64,000 nucleotides of DNA from Anopheles merus (Eukaryota; Arthropoda; Insecta; Diptera; Culicidae): contig NC_054084.1 of NCBI RefSeq assembly GCF_017562075.2, positions 33,072,803 through 33,136,802 of the forward strand, written 5' to 3'. The notes beneath the pieces were generated by a model that was not told the DNA's origin, did no database searches, and worked only from the letters and a program-made list of their open reading frames with translations. Below, one piece after another: positions 14,328 to 25,600 of this stretch; position 1 is the stretch's first letter; each line of letters opens with the position of its first letter. The position numbers and the translations under genes were made by a program.

Positions 14328-14450
14328 CACGACCAATGTATGCCCTTCATCATCCCGACGCGCTTGCAACAGCTGCTCTTGTGCCGATGGCATTTAATTA
14401 CAAGCAGTCAGATGAAAATAATTCACCACTTCGATCATTAACCGGTCGGT

Positions 14451-14476
14451 GGGTGGGTTGGGTTGGTTGTGGTGGG
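14451..14476 (+). other. Potential G-quadruplex, + strand
   Basis: Four GGG runs (14451, 14455, 14460 and 14474) with loops of 1, 2 and 11 bases. The last loop contains two extra GG pairs. This is a sequence-level prediction only. Confidence 0.5.
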
Positions 14477-14674
14477 ATGCTGTGTTCGTGTGCACGACAG
14501 TATGGAGTCATTTGAAACCACTGCACAAGTGCCAAAGCCACCGCACACAGCACCATCTGTCGAGCCCCGGTCCATGTGTTGCTTATCACGCATCTCGCAT
14601 GACACACACGCACCACGATGCGGAGTTGCAATGGACTCTCGCGAACAACTATAGCTATAGTGTGTTCCATCCAG

Positions 14675-14695
14675 CCCCCCCACCCATTCCCACCC
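14675..14695 (-). other. Potential G-quadruplex, - strand
   Basis: On the + strand this is C7-A-CCC-ATT-CCC-A-CCC. The - strand therefore carries four runs of at least three G with loops of 1, 3 and 1 bases, a strong canonical motif. Confidence 0.6.
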
Positions 14696-15179
14696 ACCGT
14701 GACAGGTTAGGATGCGTTTTTGCATCGAGTGCATGTTGCATTTTGGTTTTGCCAACGACCGTTGTTAGAGTGTATAATTGTTCGATAGATGGACCACATT
14801 GATTTTGCCACGCACCATGTATCCTCGTCATCCTCGACAGTGGGCGGTGTGGACGTAGTGTAGCGATGTGTAGCGGGTGAAAATGGTACCTATTCATAAC
14901 TTGGTGCACGCTAATGGGTAACATTAGCGGTGAATCGGTGTGCGGTAAAAAGGAATGAGCAATACTGAATGTATCAAACTGCTGAAGGAAATTTATTCCA
15001 GTCACAGGGGATTGGGGAGCATTGTGGATCCTTTTTATGGATTTTGAAATATGTGTTCGGAGCTTAAAATTAAACGTTTTGTGCGACACAACTTTGAAGC
15101 GTTATGAAAAATACAAAAAGTTGTTGTAAATATCGAGGGTGACGAAAAAAGGTATACATAAATAAATTTTTATGTAATA

Positions 15180-15690
15180 GAAGGATAAATCAAAAAGAGT
15201 AAAATACAAAATGAAAACAGGACAAAGAAGCAATATAATTAAGAAGAGATAAAAATGAAAAGAAGAAAAAGATGAATTGAAATGAAGAACGAGGAAATGA
15301 AGAAATTGAATGAAGAAAGATGGGATGATGAAAGAAATGAAAGAACAAATAATAAAAGCATGAAACAATCCGAGAAGAACAATTAAAGATAAATTTAATA
15401 TGCTGAAAACACAAGAATAATAATAATATCATAAGAAAAAGATAATATAATAGAGGAAGAATAAACACAAAACCTGAAGAAAATCTTAAAAGAGTAAAGA
15501 AAAAATACAAAATAAAAAAAATGAAAAGTATGGGAAACATTTATAGTTCTAAATAAAAATCTAAAGGAATAATAAAGATACTAATTAGACTCAAAGAAAG
15601 AAGCAAAAAAACAAAATAAAAACATGAAAAAGGAAGATAAACTAATATAATCAGGAAAAAAAGAATTAAAACAAGGAATATGAAAAAAAA
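15180..15690. repeat. A-rich polypurine low-complexity block
   Basis: For about 500 bases the + strand is dominated by A with G interspersed (AAGAA, GAAAA, AATAA patterns), with few C or T. It is not a tandem repeat, and the composition differs sharply from the roughly 50% GC flanks. The - strand frames read Phe, Leu, Ser and Tyr (at 15102-15368 and 15190-15540) because of this composition and are not genes. It could be a matrix-attachment-like or triplex-prone segment; that is inference. Confidence 0.75.
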
Positions 15691-18004
15691 CTGTACCTTA
15701 TTTTAATATTTTCTTTGAAAATGTATTTTTCATTGCAAGTTCGAACGTAACTGATGAACCCAACAGCTTCAGCTCATTACCCCATGTTACCTTCAGCAAG
15801 CTTCTATAGCATTCAACGAGCAACTTACAGAAGGACGCGTTTCAATAGCAAGCAGTACTTGACGATCACCTTTTGTGTGGCCTTTGCCAATGGCCAGTAG
15901 TTGTAAAAATATTTGCATGCCTCCTCCCGCCCCATGTTGCATGCACATTAATGTTTCAATGGCAAAAGAGATGGAGCGAGACAGAGAGCGAGAGGAGGTT
16001 GGAGGACGCAATTTTTTAATTATCGATACGCTGACAAGGCCAACAGACAGTGTCGTCTCGTCACATTTGCCTCTTTGTGCGCGACCCTTGCGCTTGCGGC
16101 CGATCGACTGGCTTGCGTGTATGTGAGCGCGCGCGCTGATGGAATGTGGCGCTGCGGAAAAGATCAGCGATCTGGTAAACCAATAAAGATCATCTCTCCA
16201 CGTCCGCGTCCCTTCTTCCATGGCTTCTTCTTCTTATTTTCGCGCAATGCTTCCACGAGCCAGGCGAATGTGTGCGAAACCACACACGCCTGGCGCCATG
16301 CTGATGCCGGCGCCAACCCGTTTGACCATCGGAAATTTGCAATGAATGGATCGCGGCTTGACATCTGTGTGCGCCTACATTGCGTACGTGGAGTGGTTGG
16401 GGACAGCATAATTTTTAGCTCCTTCTCTCACTCATACACACGCTGCCTCATGTCGCTAACCAATGTCACCGGCACCGGCAGTGTGCACGGGAACATACAG
16501 CGTGGAGAGTGGCGAGGATTTTGTTTGACTATGTTTGGTTGTTTGGTGGACGATAGGCACCAAAAGGCAGCCTCCAGCCATTAGCGGACATTGTAACGAA
16601 TAAGAGGTAGAAACCTCGTGTGTGGAGCGGTTGGCGGAGTCGCGGTAACATTGTTTAATCGGACGGCATAAGCCGATGCTACTTCAGTGGCCAATTATTG
16701 CCTTTGACATAAATACACACGAATTAAACATCGCTACCATCAGGTTCGTGCGGCATTATTTTATACCGATGGATACGCTGACAGAGTGAGCGACGAATGG
16801 CGAGTGGGGGAGGGAGATATGTGTTATGCTGTCGTGTTTACTTTATCAACTGTAATCCGCGTGTCGGCTGGTGGTCGGGCTGGCCATTTTCAACTGAAAT
16901 GGTCTATCCCACCCCGGAAAGGTCCAAGGCTTCGTCCGAAAACCACCGAAACCGAAACCTCAATGCAAAGCAGGGGGGGAAAAGTGCATCGAGGACTTGT
17001 TGGGTTGACTTCTGAACTCCTGAACCCCTCATCCAGAATGCCTCACTGCCCAAGTCTTCGCACAAGCTGCATTTTGTAGTGCGAAATGGAAAATCTGGGT
17101 GAAAGCCCATCTCCCCTTCAACGTTTGCAGAGCGGGCAGCGTTATTAAACTCACTGGCAACTAAAGCGACTAAACATTTGCCATTGCCCCAGCGTGTACC
17201 TCACTCTCTGCAATCCGAGAAATCCTGTCGGTTGCCGGCGGCGGTACTTTTAGGAAGATAATCTTGTTTCCGGTGTCGTCATTCGGAATAACATGATTTG
17301 TTGAGCGTGATGATGGTGAAAGCCTCGAGCAGAAGAGAGAGAGAGCACGTAGGGTCGTACACAGAGTGTGCTTTGCTGGCAGATGGTAGTAGCATCAAAC
17401 CACAACGAAGCCTAGTCTTCTCCTGTCTGTTTTTGTCTCCTAAAATTGCAGCTCTTCGACTCGTGCAATTGCAACCTCAGACACAGAGGGAGGAGGGTGC
17501 CAGTTGCAGCAGTGTTTGCACCAACTGCAACTGCAACTGAAAAGTATAATTTGTTTCACCCGCTCTCTCGTCCGGTTGGCCGGTTTTGGGCGAAGGCTCC
17601 ACCAATTTTGTGATTATGTTTTAGCAAAAAGGGGATGGAAGGAACGGCTGGGGGGTTGACTTTTCCGCTAGAGCAAAGCGTAATTGTTAACATAGCTCAT
17701 CTACTTCATGGTTTTGATTTATTCTGCCAAATGAAACATTCTGGCACACACTGGTGCCGTGCCGTTTGCGATGCGAGCGAACCGTTTTGACTGTGGAGTA
17801 GTGTTGTCTGTTTAGGGGCAGTGGAACAAACACTAGAAAGGACTTCATTTTGGAGTAGCAACGAGTTGCTATGGGGTTCCGGCACATGTTTGCTCGCTTA
17901 ATTTCATCACATTCTAAATGAATGAGTATATAAATAGCCAGTGATGCCATTATCAAACAACCTAATCCAAGGTTATTAAACTCACGCAGCATTTGCCATG
18001 ACAC

Positions 18005-18009
<5 letters not shown>

Positions 18010-18061
<52 letters not shown>
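18010..18061. repeat. (GA)26 microsatellite
   Basis: A perfect 52-base GA run. It contains many overlapping GAGAG motifs, the type bound by GAGA factor in flies, and is also prone to triplex formation. It creates a false Ser-Leu open frame on the - strand. Confidence 0.95.
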
Positions 18062-18062
<1 letters not shown>

Positions 18063-18248
18063 GCATTTCGGTCATAAAGTACCAAATCTGCGCTGATAAG
18101 AAGGTGCTAACTGTTAATCGGTTTGGGCTTAGATTAGTCATAACATGCCTCGAAGTATGCTGATAAGGCAAAAAAAACCATCGAAGTATGTTTTAATTCT
18201 CGTTGATTGTGTAATCTTAACTTGGATTCAAAAACAAAAATAGAAGTG

Positions 18249-18319
18249 TGCATCGGCCGGGAATCGAACCCGGGCCGCCCGCGTGGCAGGCGAGCATTCT
18301 ACCACTGAACCACCGATGC
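18249..18319 (-). tRNA. tRNA-Gly (anticodon GCC)
   Basis: A 71-nt cloverleaf on the - strand. The acceptor stem GCATCGG/CCGATGC pairs perfectly and the discriminator is A. The anticodon stem CTCGC/GCGGG encloses CTGCCAC, giving anticodon GCC. The T arm is CCGGG-TTCGATT-CCCGG, and both internal promoter boxes (TGGTTCAGTGG and GGTTCGATTCC) are intact. There is no intron and no encoded CCA, as expected in eukaryotes. A T5 run on the - strand (18240-18236), about 8 nt past the 3' end, and a second T5 after it make a strong RNA polymerase III terminator. It lies antisense inside the receptor intron and reads GGC/GGU codons. It looks fully functional. Confidence 0.96.
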
Positions 18320-21300
18320 TTGTGTCAGTTGGCAAGCTTAGAAACGACCCAGTCAGGCGATGCTTTTCTCGATGTTTCCTCGGTATGTTGAAGAGAACTG
18401 ATTTTCCCTTGTTCCCACAGCAAGAAATAAACTATATTTCGACACAGACAAACACACGCAAACGCTGTTCATGCGCCATCATAAATCCTCCAATAGCAAA
18501 AGGGTAGAGAAAATTAAGCAAAGGGCGCAAAACCCACCAGCAAACCCCGCTTCACCATTCATTGTGTGTACGGGGCCTATCTGCTTTCGTCACGTTTTAT
18601 GCTAAATTGCCAATCATAGTAATATGATATGCTTTATTCTAATTTATAGTTCCTGACCATCGTATTCCACCGCTACTGCATTCGCTACGTGGAGCACGAT
18701 GCAACGTTGCAGATGAGATGAGCCTCAGTTTAGGTCTTTCGCAGTTCCCAACTCCACGCAGTGCTCCAGGCCGCTGGTTGGGTATACATCTCATTATTCG
18801 ACATTCTTGTCCGCCTGGCCGACTGGGTCCGTGAAATCGCCGTCACGTGATGCATCGCTGAAGGAGTGGTCGCGTTTGTTTGAGGGGACTGAGTAGATGG
18901 CATTCCATGGGCGCGCGCAATAGATTGCTACGGTCTGCGGACGATCGCACAGCAAACCGGGCCTCTCTCCGCCTCCGATTGCATAATGCATGAGCTACAA
19001 GTGCATAACGAATGTGCATACGCACTGGCAAACTGCACTTGTACTTGGGCTGTTGTTGGATCACAGCGAGCAAGAGAGCTATAATACGCTAATGCCGAAA
19101 TAAGTATAAAAACCCTAAATGGTTCGCGAAACGAGTGGCCAGAAATGACGCCATAAACTGCCTGCCTAGTGCATTCGATCTCGCGGGCCAAGTACCTGCC
19201 CGTCCTGTAACCCGATGGACATTCTCGTAAAATGCACTTTGCCACGCTTATCGTCTGAACGGGCGAAATGTTTTGACATATTCAAACACCCTCCCAAACG
19301 TGGGTAACCTCTGTAGGGTTTACCCACACGAATCGCTTTTTCCCGTGAAACCGGCCGGATCGGTAACAAGTGCAGCCGAAAGCCATCCGACCGGCCGATG
19401 TTTATGATGCAATTTAGATTTAAATATGGAACAATTAATCACCGTAAGGTTTATTTATTGTGGCTGCGGTGCTGCGGGAGCACCGCCACACTAGGGCCGT
19501 GCGTTTCGCTAAATATTGACCATCCCACATTGGGCGGGAGGAGCGCGGGATCGTTGTTTTGTAAAAACGATTACCTCGTCCTCCTCCTCCTCTATCCGCC
19601 GGAGGATGCTACAGCCGGAGGTAGATCGTTTGCGCAATTGCGGCGTACGTTTTTGGTATTGATGATTGTTTGCATAATGTCCGGCATCATGCAGTCACAA
19701 ACGCCATCCGACGTGAGGCAATACCGTTCACTCTTTGAATGTAACCCGCCAGTTTAACCAGCATCCCAATAGGTTTGACCAATTAAAATGACACTTATCC
19801 AGGAGTTTAGAGGGAGCAGGAAGGGAACGTTTGTTTTGGAAGAAAATTAAACCAGCCGTAAATGCTAGTTGGGTTTGTGGGTAAATAGACGTTCGATTGC
19901 TTTTCTACTTTATTGCTTTTTGAGATGGTTTCCCGTGGCGGTGGGTTGATGGGTGATTTGTTTGTGGTGCTGTTTTGGGTATTGGTGTTTTGGGAGTTAT
20001 TCGATTCAGTGGTTGAGAAGTGGTTGTAGGCTCATGTATGATTTTCGGAGATTTCTCAACTTGTTTTATTGTGATATATACTGTTATTGATTTCTAAACT
20101 TTCCTTGTTGGTGGAAATTCCCCTAAACATGAACATATTATGCTTCAAAACTAACAGTTTCGAAACACAAAAGAAGACCAAGGCAAACCAAACCAAAGGA
20201 ATGCCATTTTGTGACGAAATATAGCCAAAAAAACTGAAATTTTGTGTTGAAAAAAGGATCAAAATTCCTTTCCTTAAACCCAGCCCTGTTAATGAACTAG
20301 ATCGACTCTCTCGCTAACATTTACCAACCCAATTGCCCTGTTACTAAAATAACCCTCCATACCCCCTTCGCGCATCGTTTATTTACATCGATGTCACCGG
20401 TACAAGAAATTAACATATTTTAATTGATTTGTTTTAACGCAACAACGCGCCCGATTTCCACGGGGCAGGCATGTGTATGTACCTTTAAAAAACCCACCCC
20501 ACAAGAGTTATGTCGTGTTCCGCTTTTTTATCGTGACAATAAAAGAATACCACTTTTTTACGAACTTCGTGAGGTTACAACATGACCACCTCGTCGCACA
20601 CAGTCACACAAAAAACCACCCTTGCGATCATAGAGCGAGGTAATCGTTAGGCGTTTGTCTTTTTTTCGGAGCTGCGTAAGAAAGGGACACTGCTGGGGCT
20701 TAATTTATGCTAATAGATTGTGTATAATTTTCAGGGTCATCAACCGGACATCGCGGCGGGTGGCGATGTGATACAAAACGGTTTTGAGGAGGAGGGCTTG
20801 GAATGGGACGAAAGCAAAACACCCGAAACCTCACGCTCGGTTTGGGATGGTTTTGATGGGCAGTGGGAAATTATAAAATTCAATAATTCATTTGACCCAC
20901 GACACGACACAAGCGGTGGTGCGCGGTGAAAATATCGCCCACATGCTCTTGCCGCCCTTCGACACCTGTTTGGTCGGTGATGATACTGTTCCTGTTCTTC
21001 TGGGCACGAACACTCGAAACGAAAGCAGTGTTTGATCGCGCACAGAGGCTCTGTTTTACCCATGGGCTGTGAAGATTGTGTCCCATAACTCACTTGCACT
21101 TGCACATCCGGTGTAAAGCGGCGTAAAGCGGAGAGAGAGCCACCATGCATTCACTTTCTTCTCGTTTCCGCCTAGTAGCCCGAGTCTAGTAACCGAGCGG
21201 ATAGACGACGAAACAGAGCGCAAAGACCGGGAACGATGTGATGATAAATCGCTAGAGAAAAATATGCCGTGCTAGTCGTTAATCACGGGCTACAAATGCG

Positions 21301-21630
21301 AGAAAATGTGTGTCTCTGTAGATATGTGTGTGTACTGTCCCTCGGCGTGTTGGAGCACCGAGCAAAGGAAGAGGGCAGAGTTCTTTCGCGCTATCTTGTT
21401 CGCTGCCGGGATGCGTATGGCACACGCGGTCAAAGCAAAACGGGAGGGTTTTGTTCCGAGGGCGATGGAAAATTGACCCCCCGGTTGGATGGGAAAATAA
21501 GCATAACGAGCATGTAAGCGAACGAGCGCGCGAGCAAGCGGAGCCCCCGAATGCATGCTTGCGCGCGAGATTTCGCCTAATTGTTGTCATTAATTTTCCA
21601 CCGCGATGCTGCGCCACTTTCGCCGCCTCT

Positions 21631-21648
21631 GTGTGTGCGCGCGCGCAC
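21631..21648. repeat. Alternating GT/GC tract
   Basis: Eighteen bases of strictly alternating purine and pyrimidine. The last 14 (21635-21648) form a perfect palindrome. It is Z-DNA- or cruciform-prone. Confidence 0.6.
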
Positions 21649-22331
21649 CGCTCAACGACGAAGGATAGGGTTGAGATTTCGACTTTGGTTTGTCCCTTAT
21701 GCCGCGAGGCACACGCGTACACACGTTTCACTTTCTTCTCCCATGAGAGGAGCATCCCACGGAGGACCAGGCAGCATAAACGGACCACGGTGGGCGCATA
21801 GAAAGAAGAGGTTTGAAATATCGTACCGATCGATGATTAATTGGGAATCGATCGGGCAGAAGAGTTGTGGAACCCGCTGACAACGTGTTTTGGACACTGG
21901 CTGGCTGGTTGGCTTGTTTCCATTTTCTCGTTCGGGGTGTGCAAGTGGGAACGCGAATAAATCATCCTGTAATGCTCGAGATTTTATTCAAAATATTAGC
22001 TGTACACAGAGACCCATAAATAACGGGTGGACAAATGAAGATAGCCGGGGTGGCCCCGGTTGCTAATGAAACGATCCCATTGAACGATCACGATCGCGGA
22101 GCAGTTTGTTGGTCGGTAAATAAACAGCTCAGCCTTCGGGGTGGGGCGTTTGGGGGGAGCTTATTTTTGGCTCCCTTTCACTTTATCCCTTGTCATCTTG
22201 GGGTGGGAGTGGTTCTCGTTTGGGTGCGCGTGTGTGTTATGAAAAGGGAGCTTGTTGTCGGTCCACTGCACGCGTGCGAACGGTCGTTGAAGTGGAGTTT
22301 ATATTGAAGAATAGCCAGTGGGAAAGCAAGC

Positions 22332-22405
22332 GGCGCCGTGGCTTAGTTGGTTAAAGCGCCTGTCTAGTAAACAGGAGATCGTGAGTTCGAATCTCGCCGG
22401 AGCCT
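22332..22405 (+). tRNA. tRNA-Thr (anticodon AGT), copy 1
   Basis: A 74-nt cloverleaf on the + strand. The acceptor 5' side is GGCGCCG and the 3' side CGGAGCC with discriminator T. Six of seven acceptor pairs form; position 4 with 69 is G opposite A, a mismatch. The anticodon stem CCTGT/ACAGG encloses CTAGTAA, giving AGT, presumably edited to IGT. The T arm is GTGAG-TTCGAAT-CTCGC with one G-U pair. Box A (TGGCTTAGTTGG) and box B (AGTTCGAATCT) are present. No T4 run occurs close downstream; the first is at 22458-22461, about 53 nt away. It lies in sense orientation within the receptor intron. The gene is probably real; the mismatch leaves some doubt about activity. Confidence 0.92.
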
Positions 22406-22633
22406 AAGCGTTTGATCTTCTCATGACATATGAGGTAGGAACGATGACGTTGAAATATTTTATACGGTGAAATTATGGTTTGGCCTTGAATTGATATCAT
22501 CCAAAAATGCACTTACCTTATCATCTTTAGGACATTCTTCTACATGATCTTTCCGTTGCTGCACTTCTTCAATTTGTGAAACGGACAAATGTGTGGCATT
22601 TCGTCGGAGGGGTCAATTCAAAGGTGGTGGGGA

Positions 22634-22645
22634 GGGGGGGGGGGG
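22634..22645. repeat. Poly-G run
   Basis: Twelve consecutive G preceded by GGTGGTGGGGA, giving a G-rich segment with quadruplex potential on the + strand. Confidence 0.8.
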
Positions 22646-25600
22646 ACTAAAGCGACTTCGGACTCGGGACAATTTACTCGATTCTCTGATGTTTGAGCAG
22701 CATGTCTGATTCACGTCAATGTGTCATTGACGTCTCTCTTGCCAAGACCACCCCAAAAAGTGCACCCATTCCACTGAAGCACAACTCCCCACTCCCAGAG
22801 TTTGAATCGTCTTCAGGGGGAGTAACCCTTTGCTCTCCTTTTTCATTTACTTTTACTCGGTGTGGAGTAGACAACCCTCCCAAATCAAAGATAAAAAACT
22901 TCTTCCTGATCGAAAAACTAAAGTAAACATTTACGTTACCGCCCAGGTTGATTACACTGGGCACCAGGCCCGATTCGAGCAAAGTAAAGAGAAGAGAAAC
23001 CCCGATACAACAAAAAAACACGCACATAAAACAAACATCAAATCACGGTTGAAGAAGCCCCACCATCGACAGAGAACACTTCAATGTCCGAAAAGGTTGG
23101 ATGGCTCGTTTTTTTGTTTGAGGCCACCCGAAAGTTGTGGGGATTTGATAGGACGGCAATTGAGTGTGCCCCAAACATTTCTGTATCGGGAATAGTTCTA
23201 GATTGGAAAAGGTAAAATGAGCCACCGGGGGCTTCCCTTTTTCGTAAGACAACCATTCCCAAAAACCGGATGGAAATTTGAAACGTAAGCTCTAGATTTG
23301 ATCAAATCGTTAGAGACCATATGATCAGAGCGATAGAGCGTAATGGACGAAATTGGAATTCAGAGCTCTGCTTTTCTGCGCATACGTTCTCACATTCCCT
23401 GCCTTGGCAAACCCATTTAGGATTGATTACGAAACACACTGGCACCGGCTCCGAATCGTACCAATTTAAAGAACTTTGCACTCGTAGTGCTTCCTGTGCC
23501 TGTGCTTCAAGACACTCTGTTGACCAACATTTAACGGCAAACGCCTAGACCCGGTTTTGTGGCAGGGAATTAACATCTACGGACGAGGTCTAAGCACCTC
23601 GCTGCTAGAAGTTTGTGGGAATAGATAGCAGGTTGAAAGTACCGCAAATTATTTATGCCCCCTTTGGCGGGCTCGAGGCCGTATCGAATTCAACTCGCTC
23701 GATTCGGTAGCATATAATCATTGACCGCAAAAAATCCCGTGCTCCTCTCGTTAGTGCTTCTAGATTCGGGTGCTTTGCCGGTAGAATGCAAACTAGCCGC
23801 AACTAATCAGCATCCGAGCGCAAAACGGGATGGTTTAGTGGGATGTGTGTGTATGTGCTGTGTGTGCTGTGGGTAGCCACGTAGATGTGTTTTTTACTCA
23901 TCTCTTCTAAATTCTCGTTTGATGTACACCTGACGAATGATTGTGGGATGGACTCGCTCGTACTAGATTGTTGTGGCGAACACAACACAAACAACTTAAT
24001 TTGTTTTAACCCGGTGCCAGCGGCCTGTGATCAGCAAAGGAATCAAACCGGAAGGTTGAACACTTCTATATTGTATTCAAAACAGCTACGGTCAGTCTTT
24101 AGAGTCGAGAGCCACTGGCACTACGTTTGCGTGTCACAGGCACAGAAACACAAGCGTGGTGAAATCAATCCCACACAGCGATGGCTGTAGGGCATCCATG
24201 GCTACAATCACAGAACATCGTTGCATCGTTGGTGCATCGGAAGCGTGTTTTTCGGGAATAGATTCAAAATTTTATTGCATCCAAGCATCCTGCTCCGATT
24301 TCGATTTCGAGTTTGCTTCGATCAGCACGGGAGGTACACGGTATTCATTGGACCGGAAATCATGACCTGACTCTCAAAACTGCTCGGGCAGGCAAGCCGG
24401 AAATTAGATTGATTCGGTCGTGTTTTTCCAAATGGTAATCGGATCCAAAGCGAAAGAGGGTGACGAGAGACGGGGAGCAGAACAGAACACAACACCTGCC
24501 GAATAAACGTTTGAAGTGGAGGTAGAATAACCCCCTTCGGAAACAAACCGAGACCTCCCCGAGATTGGAGCTGGGATGTTTCGGGGCGCGGACTGAGATT
24601 TAATTAAATTTGAAACATTTTTTCACGCTCTCTCTCTCTTTCTTTGTTAGCTCAGGTGGTTTTGTGTTCGTTTTAGACCACCAGACACCTGTATGCGACC
24701 AGATTCGGTCTGGTGAGCCTGTACGGTTTCATAACCGGGTGTTATATTCCCTCCCGGAGTGTCAATAATTTAATATCGTATCACGATCGGATAAGCTAAT
24801 CTCAACCAGAGGTGTGAAGTAAAATATAAAAGGAACAACAAATTGATAAAACCCTAATGAAACTCTGCAAATATGGCCGTGACCTACAGTTTTGCCGAAG
24901 CTCCCAGCGCGTTTATCAAGCAGTCTACAGGGACTGATAAGAACATTAAGCTAGAGAGATGGAGTTGTCATTATGGTGGCACCTGGTGGAAGCTTTATTT
25001 ATGTTTGTCTCTACGGAGTACTTACCACGATGAATGGTGGACATGCATTGTGTCCTCTGGCATTGTTTGTGACGTCCTACTCGCCTCAATCTACGGCTTC
25101 TCCCCGAACGAAACACTGCAGTCCTGCGGGAGTCGTTAAACGACACCGTTCGCGTGTGGTGATTATGAACCCAATGCCAGCGGGTTCCGTCCAAGCGTTT
25201 GTCTCTCGCATTTGATAACGGATTCCCGACCCGTGCCGCTCACACAGCATGCTGTTGCCAAAATAGAACGGTCCGCTGCGCCAAAGTCCCGTTTAATCTG
25301 GTTTTCGGTGGTGTAAAAATAAAACCACACACACACAGACATGCACCCACCGAGTCAGCTGCCGCGATGCCAAATGCCGACTAAAGGAATGCACAAACGT
25401 TTGGTCTCTCGGTCGTTGATTGGCAGGTCATTGGAGACAGGGAAGAGCACGGGAGCAGAACAGGTTCTGCTGGGACGTCTCTGTGTGCCACTGAAGTGGA
25501 TCGGGAAGGGAAGAAAAACAAAACCACCGAGCCGCACACAGACACAGATATGAAAGGGGTTAGAATAAGAGAGGAGATCTTAATCCCAGAAGCACACGAC

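Noticed and set aside
15102..15540. Phe/Leu-rich frames on the - strand resembling membrane proteins
   Set aside because: They are the direct result of the A-rich polypurine composition on the + strand, and two frames show the same bias.
24630..24660. Possible third ratchet site, pyrimidine tract then CTCAG|GTGGTT
   Set aside because: The tract is good but leads first to TTAG at 24650, and GTGGTT is a poor 5' splice site. I kept only sites with GTRAGT.
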